Assembly: GCA_027343725.1 (NCBI GenBank)
Contig: DAHWKH010000080.1
Span: 1 to 16,435 of the forward strand
Length of the DNA stretch: 16,435 nucleotides
Origin: Acidiferrobacteraceae bacterium
GTDB taxonomy: Bacteria; Pseudomonadota; Gammaproteobacteria; Acidiferrobacterales; Acidiferrobacteraceae
Direction of reading: 5' to 3'
A program made the position numbers and the translations under genes. Shown here piece by piece: positions 14,796-16,435 of the stretch. The notes beneath the pieces are model-generated. The model saw only the letters and a program-made list of their open reading frames with translations. It had not been told where the DNA came from and did not search any database. Each line of letters starts with the position of its first letter. The stretch's first letter is position 1.

Positions 14796-16214
14796 CTAGC
14801 GCTGCCGGAAGAACCGCAGGAACTCGACCCCCTCACGCAGGCGCCGGCCCATCATATCCGGGCTTTTCAGCATCTCACCCACCATCTCGGCGACCTTGCC
14901 CGACCGAAAGTAGAACTTCTTATAGAACGTCTCCACCGAATCGTAGATCTCGGTCCGGTTCAGATGCGCGTAACTCAAGCTGCTCATCTGCACCCCGCGA
15001 TCGTTCACCAGGTGCTCGCTGTCTTCGGCATGGAGCCAGCCGTTGTCGATGGCCTGTTTGTAGAGGAAGGTCCCGGGATAGGGGGCCGCGAGCGATACCT
15101 GGATCGTGTGCGGGTTGATCTCCTTGGCGAAACGAATGGTCTCTTGGATCGTCTCGCGGGTCTCGCCCGGCAATCCGAGGATGAACGTGCCGTGGACCGT
15201 GATCCCGAGCTTATGGCAGTCCTTGGCGAAGCGGCGCGCGACGTCCAGGCGCACGCCCTTCTTCACGTTCTTCAGGATCTTCTGATTGCCCGACTCATAG
15301 CCCACGAGCAACAAGCGCAGGCCGTTGTCGCGCATGACCTTCAGGGTCTCGTAGGGCACGTTCGCCTTGGCATTGCACGACCACGTCACGCCCAACCGCC
15401 CGAGCTGACGCGCGATCTCTTCGGCGCGCGGGGCATTGTCCGTGAAGGTGTCGTCATCGAAAAACACCTCCGCCACCTGCGGGAAGGAGCGCTGGATGAG
15501 CTTGACCTCCTCCACCACGTGTTCCGCGCTGCGCACGAGATAGCGATGGCCGCTGACGGTTTGCGGCCAGAGGCAGAAGGTGCACCGGGATTTGCACCCG
15601 CGGCCGGTATAAAAGGACACGTAGGGGTGCTTCAGATACCCGATGAAGTAGTCCTCGATCCGCAGATCCCGTTTGTACACCTCGGTCACGAACGGCAGGT
15701 CATCCATGTTCGCGGGGGGCGCGCGATGCGGCGTGTGCACGATCTCGCCCTTTTCGCCGCGGAACGTGAGTCCGTCGATCTCGGCGTACGGCCGTCCCTC
15801 GGCCACCTCCTTGATCGTGAAATCGAAATCCTCCCGCGCCACGAAATCGATCGCGGGCGAGGCGCTCAAGGACTCCTCGGGCGCGACCGCGACCTTGGCC
15901 CCCACGAAACCGATCCGGAGATCGGGATAGGCCGCCTTCAGGGCCTGAGCGACCTTCACATCATAGGCGAAAGACGGGGAACTCGTGTGCAGGATCGCGA
16001 GCTCGTAGCCGGCGGCCATCGGTAAGACCTCCTCGAGGCTCAGACCGGCCGCCGGGGCATCGATGAGCTTGCTCCCCGGTATCAGCGCCGCGGGCTGGGC
16101 AAGCCAGGTCGGATACCAAAAGGAGCGGACCTCGCGTTTGGCCTGATAGCGTGACCCCGCGCCGCCGTCGAATCCCTCGAAGGAAGGCGGGTGCAGAAAG
16201 AGGGTTTTCATCAT
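14796..16214 (-). CDS. hpnJ: HpnJ, B12-binding-domain radical SAM hopanoid cyclitol synthase
   Basis: A 472-residue radical SAM enzyme. Residues 1-145 form a B12-binding-like Rossmann domain. The [4Fe-4S]/SAM motif is GRGCKSRCTFCLWP, with Cys207, Cys211 and Cys214. VFFDDDTFTDN and LVGYESGNQKILKNVKKG follow as in B12-type radical SAM proteins. The N-terminal block SRYQAKREVRSFWYPTWLAQPAALI is typical of HpnJ. The enzyme is needed to convert glucosaminyl bacteriohopanetetrol to the cyclitol ether, with ring contraction proposed. The ATG at 16214 follows GGGAG (16224-16228) at a 9-nt spacing. That SD lies over the last codons of hpnI, so the two genes are translationally coupled; ATG at 16211 is an alternative. 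Confidence 0.94.
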   Translation of the reverse strand: MMKTLFLHPPSFEGFDGGAGSRYQAKREVRSFWYPTWLAQPAALIPGSKLIDAPAAGLSLEEVLPMAAGYELAILHTSSPSFAYDVKVAQALKAAYPDLRIGFVGAKVAVAPEESLSASPAIDFVAREDFDFTIKEVAEGRPYAEIDGLTFRGEKGEIVHTPHRAPPANMDDLPFVTEVYKRDLRIEDYFIGYLKHPYVSFYTGRGCKSRCTFCLWPQTVSGHRYLVRSAEHVVEEVKLIQRSFPQVAEVFFDDDTFTDNAPRAEEIARQLGRLGVTWSCNAKANVPYETLKVMRDNGLRLLLVGYESGNQKILKNVKKGVRLDVARRFAKDCHKLGITVHGTFILGLPGETRETIQETIRFAKEINPHTIQVSLAAPYPGTFLYKQAIDNGWLHAEDSEHLVNDRGVQMSSLSYAHLNRTEIYDSVETFYKKFYFRSGKVAEMVGEMLKSPDMMGRRLREGVEFLRFFRQR

Positions 16215-16220
16215 GATGCG

Positions 16221-16435
16221 TTACTCCCGATTCGCTTTTATGCTGCCGTCCGCGCCGACCTCGAGGGTCGCGCCGCGCCATGTGACGCCCTGGCCCACAA
16301 ACCCCGCCGCCCATAGGCCGCAGAGCACGCAATCGGCCAGCGGGGCGAGGACGGGATCGCGCCAGCCGCGAAGCCGCCCGTAAGCCCGAAAATGTAGCAT
16401 GAGCCGCAGTACCAAAGCCAGAAAGGCCAGGCCCC
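16221..16435 (-). CDS. hpnI: HpnI, hopanoid glycosyltransferase (C-terminal end only)
   Basis: The last 71 residues of a gene that enters from the right edge; no stop is met before the window ends. The tail has one hydrophobic segment (GLAFLALVLRLMLHF), then RDPVLAPLADCVLCGLWAAGFVGQGVTWRG and a short strand LEVGADGSI. This is the C-terminal layout of HpnI/ceramide-glucosyltransferase-like proteins, where membrane helices precede a 'v.WRGr.y.l...g.l' ending. HpnI adds N-acetylglucosamine to bacteriohopanetetrol. The catalytic part is outside the window, so the call leans on this ending and on the conserved hpnI-hpnJ-hpnK order. Confidence 0.72.
   Translation of the reverse strand, partial: GLAFLALVLRLMLHFRAYGRLRGWRDPVLAPLADCVLCGLWAAGFVGQGVTWRGATLEVGADGSIKANRE

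Noticed and set aside
1..16435. Searched by eye for tRNA or rRNA genes, insertion sequences, CRISPR arrays, attachment sites and toxin-antitoxin pairs.
   Set aside because: None seen. The window is almost fully covered by the listed genes, and no repeat arrays, transposase motifs or tRNA-like ends were recognised.

Overview
The window is very GC-rich (about two thirds G+C by eye) and almost fully coding. Its gene content points to a Gram-negative, hopanoid-making proteobacterium. It has a PqiB/PqiC inter-membrane lipid transport pair, a hopanoid (hpn) locus with the outer-membrane hopanoid exporter HpnN, and a eukaryote-like one-enzyme squalene synthase of the type known from Methylococcus. 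A gammaproteobacterium is the best guess. An acidophilic sulfur oxidiser (Acidiferrobacter/Acidithiobacillus-like) or a methanotroph-like lineage would fit, but the sequence alone does not settle the genus.

Left part, + strand (1-4429). The window opens inside pqiB. It is followed, with a 4-nt overlap, by the lipoprotein gene pqiC, and 7 bp later by a GMC-type flavin oxidoreductase, so these three look like one transcript. A 63-bp gap with a perfect TATAAT -10 element precedes a second + strand unit: a periplasmic oxyanion (molybdate/tungstate-type) binding protein and a four-helix PsiE-family membrane protein, joined by an ATGA overlap and with no ABC permease or ATPase beside them.

Right part, - strand (16435 down to 4387). 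One long, tightly packed hopanoid operon reads hpnI (only its 3' end is inside the window) - hpnJ - hpnK - hpnN - hpnL - squalene synthase - shc - hpnG - a second hpnL-like gene - sulfotransferase. Most junctions are overlaps or gaps of 0-10 bp. The two wider gaps both flank the squalene synthase (104 bp before it, 35 bp after it), and each holds a perfect 7-bp stem-loop. The operon converges on psiE, and the two 3' ends overlap by 43 bp.

How the genes fit together. Squalene synthase makes squalene and Shc cyclises it to hopene/hopanol. HpnG depurinates adenosylhopane towards ribosylhopane and bacteriohopanetetrol. HpnI adds N-acetylglucosamine, HpnK deacetylates it and HpnJ rearranges it to the cyclitol ether. 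HpnN moves hopanoids to the outer membrane. HpnH, which would make adenosylhopane, and HpnA/B are not in the window. The unusual part is the operon tail: a second HpnL paralogue and a PAPS-type sulfotransferase directly downstream of hpnG, which raises the possibility of a sulfated hopanoid or another sulfated envelope lipid. That is inference, not shown by the sequence.
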